A DNA stretch of 64,000 bases, from assembly GCA_030530875.1 (NCBI GenBank), contig JAUMUD010000003.1, forward strand, positions 62,001 through 126,000, written 5' to 3'. The DNA comes from Corynebacterium sp. GTDB lineage: Bacteria > Actinomycetota > Actinomycetes > Mycobacteriales > Mycobacteriaceae. Below the pieces are notes generated by a model. That model was given only the letters and a program-made list of their open reading frames with translations. It made no database searches and had not been told where the DNA came from. Of the stretch, positions 17,883-25,493 are shown in pieces. Numbering within the stretch: position 1 is the first letter of the stretch; each line of letters starts with the position of its first letter. Both the position numbers and the translations under genes were made by a program.

Positions 17883-19449
17883 GATTCTTCCAAAACTCAA
17901 GCTGCAAGAAAGCTATGGCAAGAACAACACCAGGAAAATCACCCATGTCCTGACTTACCTGTCGAGGTTCCTCCATGCCATAGTTTCTGGCTGCTTGATG
18001 TACCTCTCCTATGAGCCCACCGGTTGGTGGTTCTGCGCCATTATCGGTGCAGGTGGGCTCCTTTTGATTCTTCGCCCATGGTCCTACTCGCGTCCAACAA
18101 TCTTTGGTGGCGCGGTCCTTGGCTTTGCCCAGAGCATGTCTCTCTTCCTGCTCCTGCTGCCTTGGATTAATACCCTTGTGGGCAACCTACCGTATATCGC
18201 ACTTTGTATTGCGCTTTCTATCTACGGGGCAGTTTTTGGCGCTGGTGCCGTCATGCTGCTTCGCCACCGCTTTGGCGCCTTCTTCCTGCCATTCTGGTAC
18301 ATCGCCGTAGAGGCTGCCCACAGCAGTTTCCCATTTGGCGGTTTTTCCTGGGGCAGGCTCGCCTGGGGTCAGGTTGAAGGCCCACTGATGGCACTCGCCC
18401 CACTAGGTGGCCCAGCGCTCGTAAGCTTCGCCACCTTCGCGCTTGGTATTCTCTTTATTCTCGGTTCCGGCCGTATTTTCAGCCGCCGATTCAAAAGCGC
18501 CACGACGTATTGTGCGCTCTGCGCCGTCATCCTCATCCTCGCCCAGGTGGGCCACATGGGCATGCGAAACGCAAGCCTTGGTAAGGGCAATGTGACCGTG
18601 GCAGCCATCCAGGGCAATGTGCCGCGCATGGGGCTTGATTTTAACGCCCAGCGTAGGGCAGTGCTGGCCAACCATGTCCGCCAAACTGAGAACACCGACC
18701 CAACGGGTGTGGACTTTACCGTCTGGCCTGAGGATGCCTCCGATGTGGATCCATTCGCTGATCCAACCGCCTACCAGCAGATCATGAAGGCCGTGGACCA
18801 CATGAATACCCCCATCGTCCTTGGTGAGATCACTCAGGACGAGGTCGGTGAACGTAACCGCGTCCAGGTTTGGAATCCAGATTCCGGCCCAGGGGAGTAC
18901 CACGACAAAAAGTACCTCCAGCCTTTTGGTGAGTACATGCCAATGCGTTCCTTCTTTAGGAAAATTACCTCGCTGGTTGACCTTGCCTCAGACTTCAAAC
19001 CAGGCACCGATAATGGGGTAGTAAACCTCCGCGCAGCTACCACCGGCACCAATATCAAGGCCGGCATTCTCACCTGCTACGAGATCGCCTTTGATAAGGC
19101 CGGTCGCGATACAGTCAAGGATGGTGCACAGATTCTTATCTCACCAACCAATAACGCCACCTTCGGCTTCACTAATATGACCTACCAGCAGTTGGCCATT
19201 AGCCGATTCCGCGCCGAGGAATTCGACCGTTCGGTCGTTGTTGCAGCTACGAGCGGTGTTTCCGCCATGATTGATCCTGATGGAAATGTACTGACTTGGG
19301 CCCGTATTTTCCAGCCGGCAACCTTGATTCAATCTTTGCCATTGAAGGATAATATCACCCCAGCTGCAAAACTAGGTTATTATTTACAGTGGATTCTTAG
19401 TATTATTGGATTGTTGTCCACATTAATCATTTGGTACAGGAGAAAGTAG
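17875..19449 (+). CDS. lnt: Lnt, apolipoprotein N-acyltransferase
   Basis: A 524-residue membrane enzyme that adds the third acyl chain to the N-terminal cysteine of lipoproteins. The ATG at 17875 overlaps the fxsA stop and has AAGG 5 nt upstream. Six or more membrane helices occupy residues 20-220. The nitrilase-like domain follows with all three catalytic residues: Glu in WPEDASD, Lys in KKYLQPFGEYMP, and Cys in LTCYEIAFD. A last membrane helix ends the protein. ppm1 begins directly after the stop. In M. tuberculosis Lnt and Ppm1 are fused in one protein; here they are separate, as in C. glutamicum. Several lipoproteins in this window are likely substrates. Confidence 0.94.
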   Translation: MPKILPKLKLQESYGKNNTRKITHVLTYLSRFLHAIVSGCLMYLSYEPTGWWFCAIIGAGGLLLILRPWSYSRPTIFGGAVLGFAQSMSLFLLLLPWINTLVGNLPYIALCIALSIYGAVFGAGAVMLLRHRFGAFFLPFWYIAVEAAHSSFPFGGFSWGRLAWGQVEGPLMALAPLGGPALVSFATFALGILFILGSGRIFSRRFKSATTYCALCAVILILAQVGHMGMRNASLGKGNVTVAAIQGNVPRMGLDFNAQRRAVLANHVRQTENTDPTGVDFTVWPEDASDVDPFADPTAYQQIMKAVDHMNTPIVLGEITQDEVGERNRVQVWNPDSGPGEYHDKKYLQPFGEYMPMRSFFRKITSLVDLASDFKPGTDNGVVNLRAATTGTNIKAGILTCYEIAFDKAGRDTVKDGAQILISPTNNATFGFTNMTYQQLAISRFRAEEFDRSVVVAATSGVSAMIDPDGNVLTWARIFQPATLIQSLPLKDNITPAAKLGYYLQWILSIIGLLSTLIIWYRRK

Positions 19450-20247
19450 ATGAGCAAGAAAGCGCTCGTGATCATCCCAACTTATAACGAGTTGGAGAAT
19501 CTTCCGTTGATCACCGGACGCGTCCGCAAGGCAAACCCAGATGTCCACGTTCTGGTCGTGGATGACAACAGCCCAGATGGCACGGGTGAGGCCGCAGATA
19601 AGCTCGCTGCTGAGGACGACCACATGCACGTGCTGCACCGCGATGGTAAGGGCGGTCTGTGCGGCGCCTATGTTGCAGGCTTCCGTTGGGGCCTGGAGCG
19701 CGATTTTGATGTTCTGTGCGAGATGGATGCCGATGGCTCCCACGCACCAGAGCAGCTCCACCTGCTCCTCGAGCAGATCGACAAGGGTGCCGACCTCGTA
19801 ATCGGCTCTCGCTATATCAAGGGCGGCAAGGTCGTTAACTGGCCAAAGAAGCGCTGGATTCTCTCCAAGGGTGGCAATATTTATATTTCCATGGCTCTTG
19901 GTGCCGGCCTCTCCGATATGACCGCTGGTTATCGTGCGTATCGACGCGAGCTCATCGAAACCCTTGACCTTGATGAGCTCTCCAATGCAGGCTATATCTT
20001 CCAGGTTGACCTTGCATGGCGTGCTATCAGCGCAGGTTTCGACGTACGCGAGGTACCAATCACCTTCACCGAGCGCGAAATTGGCTACTCCAAGCTCGAT
20101 GGCTCCTTTGTCTCTGCGTCCTTGAAGGAAGTCACTAAGTGGGGTCTCGCTCACCGCAAGGAGCAGGCTAAGAATGTCCTCGAGGTTGTCAATACCATGG
20201 TCGGCCACGAGCTAAAGCAGCGTCGTTCCAAGCGTCGCCGCGCATAA
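19450..20247 (+). CDS. ppm1: Ppm1, polyprenol-phosphate mannosyltransferase
   Basis: A 265-residue GT2 glycosyltransferase that makes polyprenyl-phosphomannose from GDP-mannose, the donor for lipomannan, lipoarabinomannan and protein mannosylation. The N terminus has [11 protein letters not shown] and [11 protein letters not shown], the metal-binding DxD is in EMDADGSH, and the acceptor region includes SRYIKGG and GYRAYRRE. It has no membrane domain, unlike the fused M. tuberculosis protein. It starts immediately after the lnt stop with GGAGAAAG at 19439-19446. A strong hairpin terminator follows. Confidence 0.94.
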   Translation: MSKKALVIIPTYNELENLPLITGRVRKANPDVHVLVVDDNSPDGTGEAADKLAAEDDHMHVLHRDGKGGLCGAYVAGFRWGLERDFDVLCEMDADGSHAPEQLHLLLEQIDKGADLVIGSRYIKGGKVVNWPKKRWILSKGGNIYISMALGAGLSDMTAGYRAYRRELIETLDLDELSNAGYIFQVDLAWRAISAGFDVREVPITFTEREIGYSKLDGSFVSASLKEVTKWGLAHRKEQAKNVLEVVNTMVGHELKQRRSKRRRA

Positions 20248-20264
20248 TAAATTCCCGAGACAAG

Positions 20265-20312
20265 AAAAAACAGGACAATCGAGGCCGTAGGTCCCCGGTT
20301 CTCCTGTTTTTT
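20265..20312. terminator. Bidirectional terminator between ppm1 and rbpA
   Basis: AAAAAACAGGA at 20265-20275 is matched by TCCTGTTTTTT at 20302-20312, with an inner GC-rich segment. The T-run on one side and the A-run on the other allow termination of both convergent genes. Confidence 0.85.
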
Positions 20313-20333
20313 ACTATATGAGCTAGCTATTGC

Positions 20334-20732
20334 TTAGCTGTTATTGTTTTGAACAACTGCAGCAGCAGCTTCCTGCTGTTCCTTGAGGAGCTTAGCAGCA
20401 GCGCGACGGCGCTTTCGCAAAGCCTCAATACGCTCGTCAAGGAGTGCATCGAGTTCCTCAATAGAACGGCGCTCACGCAACATATCCCAGTGGGTACGTG
20501 GAGGCTTTTGCTCTTCAACAGCCTCATTATTGCCTTCTACACGCACACCTATCTGGCCGTTCTTACACAGCCACGTTGGTGGGATCTCCGCATCATGGGC
20601 AAAAGGAACCTCATACACTTCACCAGATTCGGTCTTGTACTTGACCATCTGACGAGGCGCAAGGTCATGGTCACGATCCGTTTCATAACTTACGGCACCC
20701 ATACGGGAGCCACGCAGTACACGATCTGCCAT
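20334..20732 (-). CDS. rbpA: RbpA, RNA polymerase-binding protein
   Basis: A 132-residue actinobacterial transcription factor that binds the sigma subunit and stabilises open complexes. It begins MADRVLRGSRMGAVSYETDR, the core-binding N-terminal tail, followed by a beta-barrel domain (to about residue 70), with ENNEAVEEQKPP-like linker and the sigma-interacting helical domain THWDMLRERRSIEELDALLDER. The tail is basic and ends in Asn residues. AAAGGA precedes the ATG. It is divergent from the zinc-ribbon gene and convergent with ppm1, matching Rv2050 beside Rv2051c. Confidence 0.95.
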   Translation of the reverse strand: MADRVLRGSRMGAVSYETDRDHDLAPRQMVKYKTESGEVYEVPFAHDAEIPPTWLCKNGQIGVRVEGNNEAVEEQKPPRTHWDMLRERRSIEELDALLDERIEALRKRRRAAAKLLKEQQEAAAAVVQNNNS

Positions 20733-20781
20733 TCTTATCCTTTCTTAGTCGTTCCTATTCGCACCATTCTATACTATAGAC

Positions 20782-20787
20782 TATTCT
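20782..20787 (+). promoter_or_regulatory. -10 box (TATTCT) of leaderless gene at 20796
   Basis: TATTCT ends 8 nt before the ATG at 20796 and there is no ribosome site, so transcription probably starts at the start codon. Other -10-like hexamers (TATACT, TATAGA) lie just upstream and may serve rbpA on the other strand. Confidence 0.45.
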
Positions 20788-20795
20788 ATTACCAT

Positions 20796-21272
20796 ATGGA
20801 CAAGAAACCGGCACCCCCAAAAATCATAGAAAGAACCCGTGACGCTATTCGCGTCGAGGGTGAAAACTTTATCAGACCAATTGGTGAGCGCGTCATGGAC
20901 GAGGAATTCGACTATGGCGTAGTGTGGAATCCAACGGAGCCACTGCCGATTCCTCGTCGTCGCAAATGCAAATGGTGTGGCAAGGAGCTTGACCTGTCTA
21001 AGCGCGGTCGCCCAAAGACCTACTGCAGCCATTCGTGCCGTCAACGAGCCTATGAGGCCCGCCAGCGCACTGAAAACGTGACTGATGAGCAGATGAGCAT
21101 GCTCATGGACCGCCTATTCGAGTTGCGATGCCAGGCGGAGGATATTGAGACTGCCTGCCGTGAGGGTGTAGAACCGGCAGAAATGACGGCTCTTTGCCAG
21201 GAACTTGTTCACATTGCACGCAAAATCGAGACGCACCCGAGTATAGTTAAGATGTTGGAAAGGACGAAATGA
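20796..21272 (+). CDS. Conserved zinc-ribbon protein of unknown function
   Basis: A 158-residue protein from the ATG at 20796; the frame is open further upstream but that part overlaps rbpA on the other strand. The centre shows a compact metal site: CKWCGKEL, then YCSHSCRQRAYEARQR, a pattern found in actinobacterial proteins in which a four-cysteine knuckle is followed by a basic helix. The rest is helical with an acidic C-terminal half. DNA or RNA binding is plausible but not shown. The stop overlaps the start of the YceI gene (ATGA), so both are made from one mRNA. Confidence 0.75.
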   Translation: MDKKPAPPKIIERTRDAIRVEGENFIRPIGERVMDEEFDYGVVWNPTEPLPIPRRRKCKWCGKELDLSKRGRPKTYCSHSCRQRAYEARQRTENVTDEQMSMLMDRLFELRCQAEDIETACREGVEPAEMTALCQELVHIARKIETHPSIVKMLERTK

Positions 21273-21970
21273 ATTCTCGACAGTCTCAACCTATCTTTGT
21301 CTATATCGTCATCGCCGCAATTTTTGTCTTGACACTCTGCGGTATTGGTGCCGTAACCTATAATCATTTCCATGATCACGGTCTCAAAACTGCGAGTCTC
21401 GATGACACGCAAGCGCTGGCTGCATCGACCGATGTTAACGGCGACTGGAATGTGATTGACGGTTCTGGCCCGAACCGAACCTCGGTTGGTTATACCTTCC
21501 ATGAACTCTTGCCGGGTCAGTCCATTGATACTTCCGGTTCCACTAATAACGTCACGGGTGACGTAAAGGTGGAGAATAATCAGCTCACCTCCGGAAAAAT
21601 TGTCGTTGATATGACGACCCTTAAGACCGACCAGGAGAAGCGCGATATTAACGTGCGTTCTAAGATTCTCCATACGGATGATTATCCAACGGCTACCTTT
21701 GAGGTGACTTCGCCGGTTGACCTCAGCAGCCTGCCAGGAGACGGCACCTCGGGCCACGTGACAATACAGGGCAATCTGACAATCATGGCAACCACCAAGC
21801 CAGTCACGGCAGATTTCAAGGTCCTGCGAACCGGAACCCGAGTCATCCTGGGTACGACAATCCCATTTGACCGCACGGAGTTTGGTGTTGATACGCCAGA
21901 GTTCGTTGCAGCAAAGATTGACACCCAAGGTGAACTCAATGTGCTAATCACAATGGAGAAGCAATCCTAA
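21269..21970 (+). CDS. YceI family lipid-binding protein, membrane-anchored
   Basis: A 233-residue protein with one N-terminal membrane helix (about residues 9-30) and an outside lipocalin-like YceI domain. YceI domains bind polyprenoid or amide lipids in a beta-barrel. Recognisable segments are DGDWNVI-like start of the barrel, VGYTFHELL, the helix DQEKRDINVRSKILHTDDYPTATFEV, and the end DRTEFGVDTPEF. It is coupled to the upstream zinc-ribbon gene by a 4-nt overlap and ends at a hairpin terminator. No cytochrome b561 neighbour, common for YceI in proteobacteria, is present. Confidence 0.85.
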   Translation: MNSRQSQPIFVYIVIAAIFVLTLCGIGAVTYNHFHDHGLKTASLDDTQALAASTDVNGDWNVIDGSGPNRTSVGYTFHELLPGQSIDTSGSTNNVTGDVKVENNQLTSGKIVVDMTTLKTDQEKRDINVRSKILHTDDYPTATFEVTSPVDLSSLPGDGTSGHVTIQGNLTIMATTKPVTADFKVLRTGTRVILGTTIPFDRTEFGVDTPEFVAAKIDTQGELNVLITMEKQS

Positions 21971-21986
21971 AGGATCCTAAAGTTAT

Positions 21987-22012
21987 GGTGAGCCCAGCTC
22001 ACCTTTCTTTTT
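21987..22012 (+). terminator. Terminator after the YceI gene
   Basis: GGTGAGC (21987-21993), loop CCA, GCTCACC (21997-22003), then TTTCTTTTT. A short but perfect intrinsic terminator. Confidence 0.85.
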
Positions 22013-22026
22013 AGCGTAATGATCCG

Positions 22027-22040
22027 ATAATGTACATTAT
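22027..22040. promoter_or_regulatory. 14-bp perfect palindrome, possible operator
   Basis: ATAATGTACATTAT is perfectly self-complementary. It lies 64 nt before the -10 box of the following lipoprotein gene. The repressor family is unknown; MarR- and TetR-type proteins use similar short palindromes. Confidence 0.35.
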
Positions 22041-22103
22041 GTCATTTTTATATATGAGCTTCTCCCCTCAGCCACGGGCCGGCATCTCATGCAAATTTGG
22101 ATA

Positions 22104-22109
22104 TATAAT
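22104..22109 (+). promoter_or_regulatory. -10 box (TATAAT) of leaderless lipoprotein gene
   Basis: A consensus TATAAT ends 7 nt before the GTG at 22117. With no ribosome site present, initiation at the GTG itself and leaderless translation are likely. Confidence 0.6.
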
Positions 22110-22116
22110 CTAACTC

Positions 22117-23478
22117 GTGAATAATCGCGGTGTTAATCCACAACTTTCCCGTCGTCGTTTCCTGCAAGCTGCTGGCGCTCTTGGTCTCGTTGGTCTCGGT
22201 GCTAGCACGCTGAGCGCCTGTGGCGCGGGCAAGCAAAATCCCGACAGCACGGCAACCGCTAAGGGCGCCTCCATTACGGCCACAGCCGCCACGGCAACTT
22301 CAGCCACGGCGATTACTCGCGTCTTCGGCGATGGCCTTCGCGTCACCGGTGTGGCTCTGGAATATCAACAGGACCTTGCAGCCCAGATTATTTCTTCCGA
22401 ACGCTTCAGCATTGCCGACCGCACGGTTACTAAGGTCTACACCAATTCAAGTCCTGCCGAGGCCAGCACCCCGACCAATGGCAAGTACATCATTATTGAG
22501 CTTGCTGAGGATGACGCGGCTTCCAAGGTTATTGCCACCGCCCCTGATGGCCAGAAATTCGCCCAGCCGATTCTAGTTACGGTCAATGACTCCACGGATA
22601 ATTCCTCCATTAACACCACCAAGCGGGCTAATACCACTATTGATGATTTCGCCCAGCTTAACTATGTGGATACGGCGACTAATCTCACCATCACTCACAG
22701 TCTATATACCCCGCAGGCAGCCAAGGCTGGCACGAAACTCCCCCTCGTTATTTTCCTGGCTGATGCTTCCTGCCTAAGCGCTGACCCATCCATTGTCCTT
22801 AGCCAAGGCTTGGGTGCTGTGAGCTTTGCCGAAGAGACTAACCAAAAGTCTCACCCATGTTATGTGCTTGCCCCACATTTCGCCCAAGTCATTGCGGATG
22901 ATAGCTACCAAATCACTGATTCCATTCGCGCTCTTCTTGGGCTGATTGATAATCTCATTGCCAATTCCAATATTGACACCAGCCAGATCTATCTCACCGG
23001 CCAGGCCATGGGCGGCATGGGCTGTATTGCACTCAATCTTGCCCGTCCGAATTTCTTCGCTGCTTCCTATATGGTCTCCACACACTGGGATGCCAATGCG
23101 CTGGAGCCTATAGCTACAACTCCCCTTTGGTTTACCGCCTCAGCTGGTGATCCGCTCAGTGCTGATTCCATCAATGCTATTGGCAGCTTCATTTCCGCTC
23201 ACGGTGGCACCAGCGCCACTGTGACTTCGAACCACGATAGCTACAAGGAGGATCTGCAGAACCTTGCCGGCCAAAAGGCCACTACCTCAGCCTTCTTCTT
23301 TGCTGCCAATACACTACCCTCCCTATCCGAGGCTGGTGTTACTGAGCATACTGCTGCATGGATTACAGGCTATGACCTGCCAGTATTCCGCGATTGGCTC
23401 TTTAGCCAGAAGCTAACCACTAGTGGCACTACTACTGCTACCTCAAGCACCGAAATCAGCACAGCCAATACACAGTAA
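22117..23478 (+). CDS. Tat-exported lipoprotein, esterase fold with nucleophile Ser replaced by Ala
   Basis: A 453-residue protein starting at GTG 22117. The signal peptide has a twin-arginine motif (SRRRFLQ) and a lipobox LSAC with the lipidated cysteine near residue 35. The mature part starts with a beta-rich region resembling the Ig-like N-terminal domain of some esterases, then an alpha/beta-hydrolase domain of the PHB-depolymerase/carboxylesterase type. The nucleophile elbow is GQAMG: Ala297 (GCC at 23005-23007) stands where GxSxG needs Ser. A late EHTAAW keeps the likely catalytic His. The protein may be a non-catalytic binder. The next gene is a paralogue that retains the Ser. Confidence 0.85.
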   Translation: MNNRGVNPQLSRRRFLQAAGALGLVGLGASTLSACGAGKQNPDSTATAKGASITATAATATSATAITRVFGDGLRVTGVALEYQQDLAAQIISSERFSIADRTVTKVYTNSSPAEASTPTNGKYIIIELAEDDAASKVIATAPDGQKFAQPILVTVNDSTDNSSINTTKRANTTIDDFAQLNYVDTATNLTITHSLYTPQAAKAGTKLPLVIFLADASCLSADPSIVLSQGLGAVSFAEETNQKSHPCYVLAPHFAQVIADDSYQITDSIRALLGLIDNLIANSNIDTSQIYLTGQAMGGMGCIALNLARPNFFAASYMVSTHWDANALEPIATTPLWFTASAGDPLSADSINAIGSFISAHGGTSATVTSNHDSYKEDLQNLAGQKATTSAFFFAANTLPSLSEAGVTEHTAAWITGYDLPVFRDWLFSQKLTTSGTTTATSSTEISTANTQ

Positions 23479-23499
23479 AAACACAGCAAGTTTCGCATA

Positions 23500-23518
23500 T
23501 AAGTAAGGCCTAACTTAA
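23500..23518. promoter_or_regulatory. Candidate DtxR (iron) box
   Basis: The 19-mer at 23500-23518 matches the DtxR consensus (TWAGGTWAGSCTWACCTWA) at about 15 positions; the right half, CCTAACTTAA, is the better one. It covers the expected -35 region of the next gene, so DtxR with Fe2+ would block the promoter. Candidate only; no binding data. Confidence 0.5.
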
Positions 23519-23529
23519 CAATTGTTTGG

Positions 23530-23535
23530 TATGCT
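23530..23535 (+). promoter_or_regulatory. -10 box (TATGCT) of leaderless paralogue
   Basis: TATGCT ends 7 nt before the ATG at 23543; no ribosome site. The DtxR-like box lies 11 nt further upstream. Confidence 0.5.
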
Positions 23536-23542
23536 TAACTTC

Positions 23543-24958
23543 ATGAGCAATGAACGCACTTTTTCCCGCTGCAGCATTCTTAAGGGCGGTTTGATTGGTC
23601 TTGGTGCTCTCGGTTTCGCCAGTGTTGCCGCAGCTTGTAGCACTAATTAAGGAACTGATACCAGTTCCGGCACCACCAGTGCACTTCCTTCGGGTATCGG
23701 TGATGCCATTGCTGCTACGGCTATCGCCCAGGTTTTCGGCGAGGGGCGTCGTCTCACCGGCGTGGCCTTGGAATACTCCTCCGAGTTTGCTGCATCCACG
23801 CTCTCTGCCTCGGATTATTCCGTGGCTGACCGTACCATCACTAAGGTTTATACCAACTCCACGGCCCAGATTGCGTCGGCCCCAGCAGCTGGTAAGTATG
23901 TGATTGTGGAGCTTTCTGCCGATGACTCCAATGCCTCAATTTCGCATTCGATGAATATGTCCATGAATGTGGGCACCTCCTCGAATAATGGCAACAGTGA
24001 TCAAACGGGTGGCGGCCAGATGGGCGGCGGCCAGGCTGGTGGCGGCCAGATGGGTGGCGGCCAGAGCAGCAGTGACTCTTCCAGCAGCCAGGTTGTGACC
24101 GTAACCAGTGCCAATGATTCAAACCAGAGCATCACTACCACGGGTATCTACACCATGATTGCCGATGAGTTTGAGCAGTTCAGCTTTACAGACTCTGCAA
24201 CTGGCATGACCGTGCCTTATAACCTCTTCACCCCAAAGAACCTGGATAAGTCCAAGAAGTACCCACTGGTGGTATTCGTCCATGATTCTTCCGTCGTTAG
24301 CGATGACGTGAAAAATACCCTATATCAGGGTCTTGGCGCTATTTGCTGGGCAAGCCCAGAGGATCAGGCTGCCAATGAGGCCTTTGTGCTGGCACCGAAC
24401 TTCACCACAGTTATTGTGGATGATACGAATGAAACCACCGATGGCGTTCGTGCTTGCATGGCGTTGATTGATGATGTGGTGGCCAATCACAATATCGACA
24501 CGTCGAGGATTTATGCCACTGGCCAGTCCATGGGTGGTATGACCAGCATCGCCATGAATATTGAGCGCCCGAATTTCTTCGCATCCTCCTATCTTGTGGC
24601 CTGCCAGTGGGATACGAGTGCATGTGCACCGCTGGCCAAGGATAACCTGTGGATTACCGTCTCAGAGGGTGACGACAAGGCATTCCCAGGCCAGAATGAG
24701 ATCACTGCCCTCATCGAGAGCCTTGGAACCCCGGTTACGCACCTGCAAATCCAGGGCAATAGCGACGCAGCAACCTATACCCAGCAGATTGAGTCCGTGA
24801 TTGCCAAGAACACCACGGTCAATTACACCACCTTCGCTGCCGGCACTCTTCCGGGCCTCGACTCCCCAATGGGTATGGAGCATATGTGCACCTGGCGCGT
24901 GGCCTATAGCATCCCGGAGATTCGCCGCTGGATCATGTCTAAGACCCTCAGCACATAA
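23543..24958 (+). pseudogene. Paralogous esterase lipoprotein interrupted by TAA at codon 36
   Basis: Reading from the ATG at 23543, the frame gives a signal peptide with a lipobox AAAC (Cys32) and then C-S-T-N followed by TAA at 23648-23650. After the stop the same frame stays open to 24958 and encodes a full homologue of the upstream lipoprotein: Ig-like region, a Gly/Gln-rich insert of four GGGQ units (about 24008-24066), and an alpha/beta-hydrolase domain whose elbow is GQSMG with an intact Ser (TCC, 24527-24529) and a later EHMCTW histidine. The Tat motif has decayed to SRC. Without readthrough only a 35-residue prelipopeptide is exported; a GTG at 23762 could start a cytoplasmic fragment. 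A sequencing error is possible. Confidence 0.75.
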
Positions 24959-25036
24959 TTCCCGTGGAATGCGACATAAAATCTACCCAATTTCCATATA
25001 GTGAGAATCTTCAATTATCACTGTCTCACTATGTGG

Positions 25037-25052
25037 TGTGATTAAGCTCATA
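25037..25052. promoter_or_regulatory. CRP/GlxR-like half-matched palindrome
   Basis: TGTGA-N6-TCATA fits the GlxR consensus TGTGA-N6-TCACA at nine of ten fixed positions. It is not close to a promoter of a neighbouring gene, so its relevance is doubtful. Confidence 0.25.
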
Positions 25053-25082
25053 TTCGTCCCGCGAAATGAGAAAGCACAGCAC

Positions 25083-25124
25083 AAAGGGGCTAAGTTCCAG
25101 TCACTTAGGAACTTAGCCCCTTTT
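25083..25124. terminator. Strong bidirectional terminator
   Basis: AAAGGGGCTAAGTTCC (25083-25098) and GGAACTTAGCCCC followed by TTTT (25108-25124) form a 16-bp perfect stem with a 9-nt loop. It can end transcripts from the esterase pseudogene (+) and, with the A-run on the other side, from the minus-strand peptide gene. Confidence 0.9.
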
Positions 25125-25298
25125 GATGGTCGTCTCAGGTTGCTAAACAAGACCAATACGCTTATATTAATCTCCACAACCTACACCAAGGTTCTGTTCA
25201 ACTAGATCCACCCGTATCTAGTTTTCTGTTAGCCGTTACTAAAGGCTTCTAGAGCCCGGTTGATGCGTGGAATACACCCCACTAATTAGCCAATAATT

Positions 25299-25424
25299 TT
25301 AGCCGCGTGGAGTAGACGACATGCTGCGGAAATTGCTGACCATGGTCATGACAGCAGTGACCAGTCGCGAGACATTAGTCAGCAGCGTAGTAATAGTCGA
25401 AATCTGAGTATTGAGATCGTTCAT
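25299..25424 (-). CDS. 41-residue amphipathic helical peptide, no signal sequence
   Basis: A tiny gene with good start signals: GGGAGAG lies 5 nt before the ATG at 25424. The product has no signal peptide, no charge-rich domain and no Cys. Hydrophobic residues (Leu4, Ile8, Ile11, Leu15, Val18, Val22, Val25, Val29, Phe32) fall every three to four positions, giving a continuous amphipathic helix with a Ser/Thr/Asn-rich polar face; the end MSSTPRG is flexible and basic. The size, lack of a signal and helix pattern recall the PorA/PorH mycomembrane porins of corynebacteria, some of which are O-mycoloylated on Ser/Thr. No clear sequence homology can be claimed; phenol-soluble-modulin-like or toxin peptides are alternatives. 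Confidence 0.62.
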   Translation of the reverse strand: MNDLNTQISTITTLLTNVSRLVTAVMTMVSNFRSMSSTPRG

Positions 25425-25439
25425 TATTCTCTCCCGTTT

Positions 25440-25457
25440 CTCTAGTAACTCTAGTAA
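25440..25457. repeat. Tandem 9-bp direct repeat upstream of the peptide gene
   Basis: CTCTAGTAA occurs twice with no gap (25440-25448 and 25449-25457). It lies in the 69-nt divergent region between the peptide gene (-) and the MFS gene (+), 16 nt before the peptide ATG, so it would be in the peptide mRNA leader or be an operator. Confidence 0.7.
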
Positions 25458-25493
25458 CAATAAACAATAATATATTAACAGTTCGGATAGAGA

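Larger units (their letters stand above)
24959..25298. other. Gene-free stretch with three inverted repeats
   Basis: About 340 nt without a credible gene. It holds an inverted repeat (ATAGTGAGA, 24998-25006, with TCTCACTAT, 25024-25032), a CRP/GlxR-like site (25037-25052), a strong 16-bp terminator (25083-25124), and a further hairpin AACTAGAT/ATCTAGTT (25200-25223) followed by TTCTGTT. Short open frames here run across the terminator and lack ribosome sites. Confidence 0.6.

Noticed and set aside
20349..20795. Upstream extension of the zinc-ribbon gene
   Set aside because: Overlaps rbpA on the other strand and has no coding character; the leaderless ATG at 20796 explains the start.
24983..25177. 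64-codon minus-strand frame
   Set aside because: Reads through the 16-bp terminator stem at 25083-25124 and lacks a ribosome site.
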